From Clostridiales bacterium (GTDB lineage: Bacteria > Bacillota > Clostridia > Christensenellales > Aristaeellaceae): a DNA stretch of 64,000 bases. The DNA is taken from positions 62,001 to 126,000 of the forward strand of contig SVHA01000001.1 of NCBI GenBank assembly GCA_015056085.1. Direction: 5' to 3'. Positions 7,815 to 16,823 of this stretch are shown here, in pieces (within the stretch, counting starts at the first letter, position 1; each line of letters starts with the position of its first letter). A program made the translations under genes and the position numbers. The notes below the pieces were generated by a model that did no database searches, was not told the origin of the DNA, and saw only the letters and a list, made by a program, of their open reading frames with translations.

Positions 7815-10800
7815 AAGCAAACGTCTATGCTGGCGGCATATTGGGCAAGCAAGTCAGCAACCCTGGTTCATCGCTGGTGAAACTGCTGAACTGCCATCAT
7901 TTTGGCAGCGTGACCATCACGAAAAGGGGTGATGATTCGGTCGGCGCCCTTCTTGGATGGAGTGCAAACACGACTTTCACCAACTGTCATTATCTTGCCG
8001 GCAGCGCCACGAATGCAAAAGGTGCAGCCATGACGGCCTACGGAAGCGATGCCCGGCAGGGGACGACTTCCCACAGTGCAGAAAAATTCGCTGATGGAAC
8101 CGTCCTTCAGACGCTGCAGAAGTATTGCACTGACAACGTGCAGGGGCAAGTCTGGACACAGAAGATCGGCACGGAGCAATATCCTGTTTTCTATACTTCT
8201 GATAGCGATCCTGCTTCCACGTATATCGTCAAGGTGACATCGGATGGTAACGGTACCGCTTCCGCCGCACCTCAAAGCGGCGCAAGCGGCACGGAAGTCA
8301 CCCTGTGCGCCATTCCTGGCGATAATTATCGCTTCAAGGAGTGGCAGGTGATTTCTGGCGGCGTGTCGATTACAAATAATAAGTTTACCATTGGTACGGC
8401 GGATGTGCACATCAAGGCTGTGTTTGAAGAAATTCCTGTTACGACCCATAAGGTGACATGGCTGAACCACGACGGCACGGTGCTGGAAACCGACGAGGCA
8501 GTTGCATACGGTACGACGCCCACCTATGACGGCGAAACACCCACGAAGGCCAGAGACGCCCAGTACACCTACACCTTTGCCGGGTGGAGTCCGGCTGTTT
8601 CCGCTGTGTCTGGTGACGCTACATACACGGCAACATTCACCGCAACCGTGAACACCTACACCGTGACGTGGCTGAACCACGACGGCATGGTGCTGGAAAC
8701 CGACGAATCAGTTGCATACGGCACAACGCCCACCTATGACGACGAAACGCCTGTCAAGGCACCTGACGCCAAATACACCTACACCTTTGCCGGGTGGAGT
8801 CCGTCTGTTTCCGCTGTGTCTGGCGACGTGACCTACACGGCGACATTCACCGCAACCGTGAACACTTACACCGTGACATGGCTGAACCTCGACGGCACGG
8901 TGCTGGAAACGGATGAGGCAGTTCCCTTCGGCACGACGCCCACCTATGACGGCGAAACGCCTACCAAGGCACCTGACGCCCAATACACCTACACATTTGC
9001 CGGGTGGAGCCCGGCTGTTTCCGCTGTGTCTGGCGACGTAACTTACACAGCGACCTTCACCGCAATCGTGAACACTTACACGGTGACGTGGAAGAATCAC
9101 GACGGTGCGGTGCTGGAAACAGACGAAGCAGTTGCATACGGCACGACACCCACCTATGACGACGAAACGCCTGTCAAAACAGCGGATGTCCAATACACCT
9201 ACACCTTTGCCGGATGGAGCCCGGCTGTTTCCGCTGTGTCCGGCGACGCTACATATACGGCAACGTTCACATCTACCGTAAACTCCTACACCGTGACATG
9301 GCTGAATCACGACGGCTCGGTGCTGGAAACGGATGAGGCAGTTCCCTTCGGCACGACGCCCACCTATGACGGCGAAACGCCCACGAAGGCAACGGATGCA
9401 CAATACACCTATACCTTTGCCGGGTGGAGCCCGGATGTTACCTGTGTTTCCGGCGACGCAACCTACACGTCGACATTCACCGCAATCGTGAACACTTACA
9501 CCGTGACATGGCTGAACCACGATGGTACGGTGCTGGAAACGGATGAGGCAGTTGCATACGGCACGACGCCCACCTATGACGGCGAAACACCTGTCAAAAC
9601 AGCGGATGTACAATACACCTACACCTTTGCCGGGTGGAGTCCGGCTGTTTCCGCTGTGTCCGGCGACGTGACTTACACGGCGACATTCACCGCAACCGTG
9701 AACACTTACACCGTGACGTGGCTGAACCACGACGGCATGGTGCTGGAAACTGACGAATCAGTTGCATACGGCACGACGCCCACCTATGACGGCGAAACGC
9801 CCGCCAAGGCACCTGACGCCCAGTACACCTACACCTTTGCCGGGTGGAGTCCGGCTGTTTCCGCTGCGTCTGGTGATGCAACATATACAGCGACCTTTAC
9901 CGCAACCGTGAACACTTACACGGTGACTTGGCTGAACCACGACGGCATGGTGCTGGAAACCGACGAAGCAGTTGCATACGGCACAACACCCGCCTATGAC
10001 GGCGAAACGCCTGTCAAAACAGCGGATGTCCAATACACCTATACCTTCGCCGGGTGGAGTCCGTCGGTTTCCGCTGTGTCCGGCGACGTGACCTACACTG
10101 CAACCTATAGCGCAGTCGTAAACGCATACACGGTGACGTGGCTGAACCACGACGGCATGGTGCTGGAAACGGATGAGGCAGTTCCCTTCGGCACGACGCC
10201 CACCTATGACGGCGAAACGCCTGTCAAAACAGCGAATGTCCAATACACCTACACATTTGCCGGGTGGAGTCCGGCTGTTTCCGCTGTGTCCGGCGACGCT
10301 ACATATACTGCAACCTTCACATCTACCGTAAACGCCTACACGGTGACTTGGCTGAACCACGACGGCATGGGGCTGGAAACCGACGAAGCAGTTGCATACG
10401 GCACGACACCCACCTATGATGGCGAAACGCCTGTCAAAACAGCGGATGCACAATACACCTATACCTTCACCGGGTGGAGCCCGGCTGTTTCCTCCGTTTC
10501 AGGAGACGCAACCTACACGGCGCAGTTCATCAGCATCGCAAACAAATACACCGTTACGGTTCATGGCGGTATGGGCGGCGGACAGTATGCGGCGGGCGAG
10601 ATCGTAAGCGTTTCGGCAAAGGCTCCCCCAGATGACATGAAGTTCGACAAGTGGCAGAGTGTGAATGGATTGACAATTTCACTGGGCGCTGAAACCACGA
10701 GCACGCTGAATTTCGTGATGCCGGCGCACGACGTCGTGCTCAGTGCTACCTATCAGCCGGTTGAAATCCCTGTGGAGGCCATCTTGCTGAATGCAAATCA

Positions 10801-11425
10801 TGTCGAACTGAATATCGGCGAATTGTATGTAATGAGGGCTGAATTGCTGCCTTCTTCAGCCACGAATCAGAACGTGACTTGGCACAGCAGCAATCCGGCT
10901 GTGGCGACCATCCGCATGGAGCGTGCGGCCAATTTGAAGGTTGTCATCATCGCCCGATCCAGCGGCACGGCAGTCATTTCGACGACCACGGAAGACGGCG
11001 GGCATCAAGCCGCCTGCACGGTCAACGTAGTTGCGGATGTGCCGCCATTGGAAGTGGCGGCAGGGGAGTCTGCAGTTGCCGTTGTGGAGGGCAGCAGGGT
11101 TTTGATGACCGTAACTGCCTGCGGTGGCGATGCGCCCTATCAATATCAGTGGTTTGCGGATGACGGCGACGGATTTGCTCCGTGCGCTGGGGCGAATGAG
11201 GCGACATACACAACGCCGCCGGTGGAATTATCAAACGATGGTGAGCAGTATTTCTGCCGTGTGACCGATCAGACCGGTTATTCGGTTGACAGCGCCATCT
11301 TCGTGCTGAATGTGACTGAGGTGCCGCAAACCGGCGATGAAGCGCCTGCCTTGCTGTGGATGGTGCTGTTCCTCGGCTCTTTGTCTGTGCTGCTGCTTTG
11401 CTACAAAAGCAGGAAATATGGTTAA
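7811..11425 (+). CDS. cell-wall-anchored repeat protein, C-terminal fragment
   Basis: Continuation of the surface protein, 1204 residues from the GTG at 7811, though its frame is meaningful from about 7770. Order of parts: remaining GLUG repeats (1-95); a divergent InlB-type repeat (about 140-210); ten InlB B-repeat/Listeria-Bacteroides repeats of exactly 70 residues (214-913, each with TVTWLNHDG and YTYTFAGWSP); another divergent repeat (914-983); a BIG2-like Ig domain (984-1075, with TWHSSNPAVATI); an Ig-like domain (1078-1165). It ends with the sorting motif VPQTG at 1171-1175, a hydrophobic segment and the basic tail KSRKYG. So it is exported and linked to peptidoglycan by a sortase not in this window. 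Likely an adhesin or glycan-binding surface protein; the ligand is unknown. Confidence 0.85.
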   Translation: MKANVYAGGILGKQVSNPGSSLVKLLNCHHFGSVTITKRGDDSVGALLGWSANTTFTNCHYLAGSATNAKGAAMTAYGSDARQGTTSHSAEKFADGTVLQTLQKYCTDNVQGQVWTQKIGTEQYPVFYTSDSDPASTYIVKVTSDGNGTASAAPQSGASGTEVTLCAIPGDNYRFKEWQVISGGVSITNNKFTIGTADVHIKAVFEEIPVTTHKVTWLNHDGTVLETDEAVAYGTTPTYDGETPTKARDAQYTYTFAGWSPAVSAVSGDATYTATFTATVNTYTVTWLNHDGMVLETDESVAYGTTPTYDDETPVKAPDAKYTYTFAGWSPSVSAVSGDVTYTATFTATVNTYTVTWLNLDGTVLETDEAVPFGTTPTYDGETPTKAPDAQYTYTFAGWSPAVSAVSGDVTYTATFTAIVNTYTVTWKNHDGAVLETDEAVAYGTTPTYDDETPVKTADVQYTYTFAGWSPAVSAVSGDATYTATFTSTVNSYTVTWLNHDGSVLETDEAVPFGTTPTYDGETPTKATDAQYTYTFAGWSPDVTCVSGDATYTSTFTAIVNTYTVTWLNHDGTVLETDEAVAYGTTPTYDGETPVKTADVQYTYTFAGWSPAVSAVSGDVTYTATFTATVNTYTVTWLNHDGMVLETDESVAYGTTPTYDGETPAKAPDAQYTYTFAGWSPAVSAASGDATYTATFTATVNTYTVTWLNHDGMVLETDEAVAYGTTPAYDGETPVKTADVQYTYTFAGWSPSVSAVSGDVTYTATYSAVVNAYTVTWLNHDGMVLETDEAVPFGTTPTYDGETPVKTANVQYTYTFAGWSPAVSAVSGDATYTATFTSTVNAYTVTWLNHDGMGLETDEAVAYGTTPTYDGETPVKTADAQYTYTFTGWSPAVSSVSGDATYTAQFISIANKYTVTVHGGMGGGQYAAGEIVSVSAKAPPDDMKFDKWQSVNGLTISLGAETTSTLNFVMPAHDVVLSATYQPVEIPVEAILLNANHVELNIGELYVMRAELLPSSATNQNVTWHSSNPAVATIRMERAANLKVVIIARSSGTAVISTTTEDGGHQAACTVNVVADVPPLEVAAGESAVAVVEGSRVLMTVTACGGDAPYQYQWFADDGDGFAPCAGANEATYTTPPVELSNDGEQYFCRVTDQTGYSVDSAIFVLNVTEVPQTGDEAPALLWMVLFLGSLSVLLLCYKSRKYG
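8450..10549 (+). repeat. ten tandem 210-bp in-frame repeats
   Basis: Units start every 210 bases from 8450 (8660, 8870 and so on to 10340), without a single indel between them. Each encodes 70 residues of the InlB B-repeat type. Near-identical blocks such as ACCTACACCTTTGCCGGGTG recur in most copies, while other segments differ in a mosaic pattern (for example GCATACGG versus CCCTTCGG after GCAGTT). This pattern points to recombination between copies. Confidence 0.95.
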
Positions 11426-11447
11426 AACAAAGAAAATCGCATGAAAA

Positions 11448-11485
11448 GGAGCTGCTCTCGTGAAAGGGCAGCTCCGATTTTGTTT
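11448..11485. terminator. bidirectional intrinsic terminator
   Basis: GGAGCTGC at 11448-11455 pairs with GCAGCTCC at 11468-11475, followed by GATTTTGTTT. On the minus strand the same stem is followed by TTTTCATGCG. It separates the convergent surface-protein gene and the minus-strand gene ending at 11537. Confidence 0.85.
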
Positions 11486-11536
11486 ATAGTCGTCTGTGAA
11501 AAGAAGGGTCAGTATGGTTTGCGCCGCTGATCAGCA

Positions 11537-12097
11537 TCAGATTTCCTTCTTTTCTTCCGGCGTGTAGGCGGGCGTCGGAATGCGATTCCGCTCGGCTTCC
11601 GCTCGCTTCTTGGCGGCCTTTTTGCCGGAGTTGAAAATCAGGAAGAAAGCGCCCAGTGCGCCGTAGAGCAGGCCAGTGCCCACATCCTGAATGACGGCGT
11701 CGGTGAATTCCGTGTTGTTCATCAGGTCGGGGATGACCTTAACGAAGTATTCCTGCTCCGTCATGGCAAAGTGTTGCTCAAAGGCAGTCAGTTCCGCAAA
11801 GGCCTGCACATAGCCGTCATGGATGTACCAGATGATTTTCAGCAGTTCGCCCAGGATGATCGCCAGCACGAACACCAGCAGGAGCACAACCGTCTTGATT
11901 TTGCCGGGGCGGCCCTTGAGCAGGTCGTAACCCTTGCCGGCCAGAAAGGCGATCAGCAGGCCAACAATGGACGCCTGATAGCCCATCACGCCCACCACGG
12001 CCCAGATGATGGCGCCAATCAGGCCGCCGAGAACAGCACCGATGAGGCCCCTGAAAATGCTGCCTTCCGGCTTTTCGTAAATCTTGTCGTATTCCAT
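11537..12097 (-). CDS. small multi-pass membrane protein of unknown function
   Basis: 186 residues, family not recognised. Near the N-terminus is a glycine-rich pair of hydrophobic segments (GLIGAVLGGLIGAIIWAVVG), then a further segment (SIVGLLIAFLAG), a strongly hydrophobic helix (VVLLLVFVLAIILGELL), an acidic/aromatic outside or cytoplasmic stretch, a last membrane segment (GLLYGALGAFFLIF) and a basic tail (KKAAKKRAEAERNR). The ATG at 12097 has GAGGTGG just upstream; an upstream ATG at 12178 is in frame but has a poor site. It lies 87 bases after recX and is probably the end of the lgt-recX transcript. Confidence 0.8.
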   Translation of the reverse strand: MEYDKIYEKPEGSIFRGLIGAVLGGLIGAIIWAVVGVMGYQASIVGLLIAFLAGKGYDLLKGRPGKIKTVVLLLVFVLAIILGELLKIIWYIHDGYVQAFAELTAFEQHFAMTEQEYFVKVIPDLMNNTEFTDAVIQDVGTGLLYGALGAFFLIFNSGKKAAKKRAEAERNRIPTPAYTPEEKKEI

Positions 12098-12184
12098 GTT
12101 GCCACCTCGTATTGTATTGTCGCAGAGTTGCGTATGGTTGATTGATTCGCCGATGGGAGAGGGATTTCCTTTTTTCATGCTGAT

Positions 12185-12811
12185 TTATTCGTCGATGTCC
12201 TTCAGCACCCTGTCAATGGCCTGACGGGCCACATCCCAGTTAAATCCCCGGCGCACCAGCATCCCTGCAATGCGTTGGGCGGATTTGCGGGGGTCTTCGC
12301 CGGGTTTGATCCGCTGGGCGGCCTTTTCCGCCAGAGAAAGGGCGGCGTCCAACTGCTCTTCGTCGGAAACGTCCTCCAGGGCGGCCTGGGCTTCATCAGC
12401 GGAAATGCCCTTGCGCCGGAGCTCCTGGGCGATTCTCGTGCGGCCCAGTTTGCGACTCAAGCGGGCTTCCACCCACTGCCTTGCGAAGTCTGCGTCGTCC
12501 AGCAGATGTTCCTTTTCCAGCTTGTACAGGACCATCTCGATGGTGCTTGGATGATAGCAGCTGCGGCGCAGCTTGTCCTCGATTTCCTTGCGGCTGTGGG
12601 CCCGGGCAGCCAGCAGTCCTACGGCTCTGTCCAGGGCAGGGCGGTACTGATGAAGCAGCACCCAATGCTCGAATTCTTCCAGGTCGATGTCGTCGCCCTC
12701 CTGCAGGGGGCGCTGACGATACATCGACAGGGGCAGCAACACCTCATCGCATCCGGCGATGGCGATGCGCATCTTGCCCCGCTCTTTGTTCACCGAGAGA
12801 ATCACTGCCAT
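12185..12811 (-). CDS. recX: recombination regulator RecX
   Basis: RecX-family protein (208 residues), which binds RecA and caps or destabilises its filaments. The typical three-helix tandem repeats are visible: AHSRKEIEDKLRRSCYHPS, then VEARLSRKLGRTRIAQELRRKGI, then a C-terminal AQRIAGMLVRRGFNWDVARQ. An N-terminal stretch of about 60 residues precedes them, as in Bacillota homologues. Its start overlaps the end of the upstream serine-hydrolase gene by 10 bases, showing translational coupling. No recA is in the window. Confidence 0.9.
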   Translation of the reverse strand: MAVILSVNKERGKMRIAIAGCDEVLLPLSMYRQRPLQEGDDIDLEEFEHWVLLHQYRPALDRAVGLLAARAHSRKEIEDKLRRSCYHPSTIEMVLYKLEKEHLLDDADFARQWVEARLSRKLGRTRIAQELRRKGISADEAQAALEDVSDEEQLDAALSLAEKAAQRIKPGEDPRKSAQRIAGMLVRRGFNWDVARQAIDRVLKDIDE

Positions 12812-13959
12812 GACGCCATCTCCTTGTTCAGCGCCCAGGCAAGAATGTCCCGGTTGACCAGACCCAGCTTGCCCTGACGAGCCTCGCTGGCGCCGCCGTT
12901 GAGGAAGATGACCTGCCTGCCGTCGAATTCCTCCACAAAGGCGCCATCCACGCAGCCGTAGGCAAAACCCTGATGGCCGTGGAGCATCCGTTTGGAAATC
13001 TTCGGGCGATTCAGCAGCACCAGTCCCAGACCGTACATCCGGGTAGGGGTGGAAGATTGCAGCGCAAGCATAGAGTAGAATGCATCCCTTGACAGGATGC
13101 GCTTGCCTTCAAATTCGCCCTTGTTGGCGATGAGGGTCAGCAGATTGGACAGCGCCGGAGCATTGGCATACATGGCGCCGGCGGTGTGACCGAAGTGTCG
13201 CAGGGGGTCGGGAGTATTCAGCGGCTGACGGCCCAGTCGTGTGATTCGGACATCCTGTCCCTTGCGATAGGGCAGCACCCGGGTGATGGGCATGATGGTA
13301 TTTTCGTCCAGCCGGGTAGCGTCGAGGGTGGCCTTCATGTGCAGGGGCGTGAAGAGCCGCTCGCCGAAAATATCAGGCAGCGCCTTTCCGGTGGCCTGCT
13401 CCATGATGCAGCCCATCAGCCCGAAACCGAAATTGCAGTAGTTCATTTCTTTGCCGGGCTGTTTGAACTGTTGATTCCCCGCCACCAGCACATCGTGGAA
13501 GGTGCGGCCTTCCAGCAGAGCCTTGTCTGCTTCGGAGGTGTCAACAAGACCGCTGGTGTGGCACAGAAGATGTCTTACGGTGACACCGGCAAGCACGTCC
13601 GTGCCGGGGCCCTGGGGCAGCAGTTCAGCCACAGGGGTGTCCAGGGTGAACAGACCTTCTTCCACCATGGAAAGCGCCACCAGTGCCGTGGCCATTTTGG
13701 TGATGGAAGCCACCCGGTACATGGCGTCAGGCCCGGCGGTGTGCCCCGGCACGGAGGTATGCACGGTGCGCACCTTGTCGCCGTTCTTGAGCAGAAGCGT
13801 GGCGCCCATCACATGATGGCGGATAAGCAGCTTTTCATAGCCCTTCAGGTCGTTTAGGGGCAGCCCTTCCGTCTGATGGGTCATCTTCCCCCGGGGAGAC
13901 GGCGCCAGAAAGGGCAGCGCCATGCGGTAAATCAGGTTTTTCAGGGGTGTTCCTGGCAT
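12802..13959 (-). CDS. beta-lactamase-family serine hydrolase
   Basis: 385 residues of the class C beta-lactamase/DD-peptidase-like fold (PF00144). The SxxK catalytic motif is SITK at residues 85-88, a YxN-type motif is in NYCNFGFGLMG, and a HxG element (HGHQGFAYG) replaces KTG. No signal peptide is evident, so it is probably an esterase or peptidase with a cytoplasmic or membrane-adjacent role rather than a resistance enzyme. The start at 13959 follows GGAGG by 8 bases and overlaps the end of lgt by 19 bases. The longer open frame up to 14178 only shadows lgt. Confidence 0.85.
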   Translation of the reverse strand: MPGTPLKNLIYRMALPFLAPSPRGKMTHQTEGLPLNDLKGYEKLLIRHHVMGATLLLKNGDKVRTVHTSVPGHTAGPDAMYRVASITKMATALVALSMVEEGLFTLDTPVAELLPQGPGTDVLAGVTVRHLLCHTSGLVDTSEADKALLEGRTFHDVLVAGNQQFKQPGKEMNYCNFGFGLMGCIMEQATGKALPDIFGERLFTPLHMKATLDATRLDENTIMPITRVLPYRKGQDVRITRLGRQPLNTPDPLRHFGHTAGAMYANAPALSNLLTLIANKGEFEGKRILSRDAFYSMLALQSSTPTRMYGLGLVLLNRPKISKRMLHGHQGFAYGCVDGAFVEEFDGRQVIFLNGGASEARQGKLGLVNRDILAWALNKEMASWQ

Positions 13960-14897
13960 GGGGCAGCCTCCGCTTCTTTGGTGGAAGTGTTCTTGGGAAT
14001 CATCCCGTACAGCACGGCGCCGATCAAGATGGCAGGCGCCACGGTGAGGATGCGGGCAAGGATGCTTGTGTTCATGAGGGTCAGCGCCCATATGACCGCC
14101 AGTGGGATGAGCAGGAGCATCATCAGCGGTCGGGTGCGCATGAGGCGCAGGGCGAAGTAAATCACCACCACACCGCACATCACAAGGCTCAAAACCTGAG
14201 AGATGCGCAGCGTGCCGGACATGAGGCTGTCGGTGCGCAGGCCTTCAATGACGAACCGGCCCGCACCGTAGAGCAGGAAATACCAGCAGGTGAGGTCGCC
14301 GGTCTTTTTGCGGTGCAGCCGTAGCCGGTACAGCGCCAGGAAGGTGAGGAAATTCCAGAAAGATTCATAGAAGAAGGTAGCCTGATGCCACATATCCCCC
14401 AGGGGCGTGGAAATCAGTACGCCGAAGGGGAAGAACTGCCACGCCGGGTCGGTGATGAGCTCGCCGTAGGCTTCCATGTTGAAATAGTTGCCCCAGCGGC
14501 CAATGGCCTGGGCCAGAATCAGCCCGGGAGCGATGATGTCCGTGAGCGTAAAGACAGAAATCTTCCGCTTGATGGAAAAGAGCAGCACGGCGATGAAACC
14601 GCCGATGACGGCGCCGTAAATTGCCAGACCGCCTTCCCAGATGCGGAAAATCTTCGTCCAGTCGGAGGCAAACACATCCCACGCAAAGGCCACATAATAC
14701 AGCCTTGCGCCGATGATGCCCGCAGGCACCGTCCACAGGGCAAGGTCAACGATGGTGTCTTTTTTCAGACCCAGACGCTTTTCTTCCCGCAGGCAATGGA
14801 TAATGGCCACGATAATGCCGGTGACCATCAGCACACTGTAAAAGGGGATGGTGCCGAAAATATACCGGCTGGCAGGTTGGGCAAACTGATTGAGCAT
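13941..14897 (-). CDS. lgt: prolipoprotein diacylglyceryl transferase
   Basis: Membrane enzyme that transfers diacylglycerol from phosphatidylglycerol to the lipobox cysteine of prolipoproteins. 318 residues, multi-pass, with the signature GRWGNYFNMEAYGE (from residue 133, containing the essential Arg134) and WEGGLAIYGAVIGG. The C-terminus is about 25 residues longer than the E. coli enzyme and ends in an extra hydrophobic segment and a polar tail. It has its own consensus promoter and heads the lgt / serine hydrolase / recX / membrane protein transcript. Confidence 0.96.
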   Translation of the reverse strand: MLNQFAQPASRYIFGTIPFYSVLMVTGIIVAIIHCLREEKRLGLKKDTIVDLALWTVPAGIIGARLYYVAFAWDVFASDWTKIFRIWEGGLAIYGAVIGGFIAVLLFSIKRKISVFTLTDIIAPGLILAQAIGRWGNYFNMEAYGELITDPAWQFFPFGVLISTPLGDMWHQATFFYESFWNFLTFLALYRLRLHRKKTGDLTCWYFLLYGAGRFVIEGLRTDSLMSGTLRISQVLSLVMCGVVVIYFALRLMRTRPLMMLLLIPLAVIWALTLMNTSILARILTVAPAILIGAVLYGMIPKNTSTKEAEAAPCQEHP

Positions 14898-14929
14898 CCA
14901 GTGTCCCTCCGATTCTAACAGATATCTGT

Positions 14930-14958
14930 ATTATAGAAGTTTCCTGAGGGGATGTCAA
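14930..14958 (-). promoter_or_regulatory. sigma-A promoter for lgt
   Basis: Read on the minus strand: TTGACA (14953-14958), 17-base spacer, TATAAT (14930-14935). A full consensus match, about 33 bases before the lgt start codon. Confidence 0.9.
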
Positions 14959-15028
14959 GAATACGCCGCGGCTTTGGATGGTAAGCCAAAAAGATTGTTA
15001 CATCCTGAACGAAATGTTTTCACAACGC

Positions 15029-15733
<705 letters not shown>

Positions 15734-15745
15734 GGCAACAACATG

Positions 15746-15774
15746 AGGGAGGAGTCGCTGACTCCTTCCTTTTT
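15746..15774 (+). terminator. intrinsic terminator of upp
   Basis: AGGGAGGAGT pairs with ACTCCTTCCT around a CGCTG loop, followed directly by TTTTTG. Confidence 0.85.
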
Positions 15775-15805
15775 GCGATGAAGCGTTTCAAAAGGAGGTG
15801 AATTC

Positions 15806-16651
15806 ATGCTGACTCAGCGGTTGAATGATCTGGGTTTTGACCCGGTGGTAGTGCTGGATGCGCCTGAAGTTGGCGCAGGGGAGGGCAGCGTCGTGCTGGC
15901 CTTTGTGAAGTACGAGGCGGAACACTGCCCCGACGATGCAGCGTGGATTCACCCCTATTATTACGCTTCCCAGCAGGGGTACGAGGCCGCTAAAGCGCTG
16001 GCGGCTGAACTGAAGGAGGAAGGCGTTTACCTGCGGGATGACATTCTGCTCAAACCCATCTTTGCACGGCTTCCGGGGCTGTCAAGGGGCAGAAACACCC
16101 TGTCCGTGCTGAACGGGTACGGCAGCCGCTTCCATGTGCAGACCTTCGTGACGGAAAAGCGTCTTCCGGCCACCCATCATCTGCTGGACGCCCCTCAGCC
16201 CCTTCATTGCGGCGAGTGCCGACGGTGTATGGAAGCCTGCCCCACGGGCGCCATCACGGAAGAAGGTTTCTGCCGGGAGAAGTGCATCCGCCACTGGCAG
16301 TTGTCGGGCAAGGTTGTGCCGGAAGCCATCCGGCCCCACATGAAGGGCAGTCTGGTGGGCTGCGATGTGTGTCAGGCAGCGTGTCCCCATAATCCCCCGG
16401 TGGAGAAAAGGGGCGTTCCAGACATCTCCCTGCCGCTGCTGCTGACGGACGTAAAATCCGCCTGTGAAACCCTCAAACCCCGCATCGGCGCCAATCTGGC
16501 TATCCCCAACCGGGTGCTGGCCCAGGCGTGTCTGCTGGCGGGCAACAGCGGCGATGCGTCTCTCCTGCCGCTTCTTGCGCCCTTGATGGCGCATCCGTCC
16601 CCTGCGGTGAAGGAACACGCATCCTGGGCTGTCGCCCGACTGAAAAAGTAA
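15806..16651 (+). CDS. QueG-like protein with two 4Fe-4S clusters
   Basis: 281 residues. It resembles the C-terminal two thirds of epoxyqueuosine reductase QueG: a ferredoxin module with Cys135-Cys138-Cys141-Cys145 (CGECRRCMEACP) and Cys186-Cys189-Cys193 (CDVCQAACP), then HEAT-like helices (LLAPLMAHPSPAVKEHASWA). Full-length QueG is usually about 370-390 residues, so both the cobalamin-binding N-terminal region (here about 130 residues) and the C-terminal repeat are short. It may be a diverged QueG acting on tRNA queuosine or an uncharacterised relative. AAAGGAGGTG precedes the ATG at 15806. It follows the upp terminator and ends at its own strong terminator. Confidence 0.75.
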   Translation: MLTQRLNDLGFDPVVVLDAPEVGAGEGSVVLAFVKYEAEHCPDDAAWIHPYYYASQQGYEAAKALAAELKEEGVYLRDDILLKPIFARLPGLSRGRNTLSVLNGYGSRFHVQTFVTEKRLPATHHLLDAPQPLHCGECRRCMEACPTGAITEEGFCREKCIRHWQLSGKVVPEAIRPHMKGSLVGCDVCQAACPHNPPVEKRGVPDISLPLLLTDVKSACETLKPRIGANLAIPNRVLAQACLLAGNSGDASLLPLLAPLMAHPSPAVKEHASWAVARLKK

Positions 16652-16663
16652 CTTGAATTCCCC

Positions 16664-16700
16664 GGCCATTCGCATTCTCTGCGGATGGCCTTTCTTTTTT
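16664..16700 (+). terminator. intrinsic terminator of the QueG-like gene
   Basis: GGCCATTCGCA at 16664-16674 pairs with TGCGGATGGCC at 16680-16690, followed by TTTCTTTTTT. Confidence 0.93.
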
Positions 16701-16733
16701 ACATCTGTAACGCCCCTCACGGCAGGAAAGCCC

Positions 16734-16762
16734 TTGCAGTGCATGGGAAAATGGAGTATAAT
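16734..16762 (+). promoter_or_regulatory. sigma-A promoter for the GH127-like/dus pair
   Basis: TTGCAG at 16734-16739 and TATAAT at 16757-16762, 17 bases apart. The leader to the TTG start at 16824 is about 55 bases and holds a small GGAC/GTCC hairpin near 16789-16800. Confidence 0.85.
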
Positions 16763-16823
16763 TGATGATGGCTTTCTGTGCACTAAACGGACGCAAGTCC
16801 TTATTGATTTGGAGGAAATCACC

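Noticed and set aside
8450-10549. CRISPR-like regular repeats
   Set aside because: The period is 210 bp, a multiple of three, with coding repeats and no unique spacers; it is an adhesin repeat array.
13960-14178. N-terminal extension of the serine hydrolase into lgt
   Set aside because: His/Pro-rich translation out of frame with lgt; the start at 13959 has a good ribosome site.
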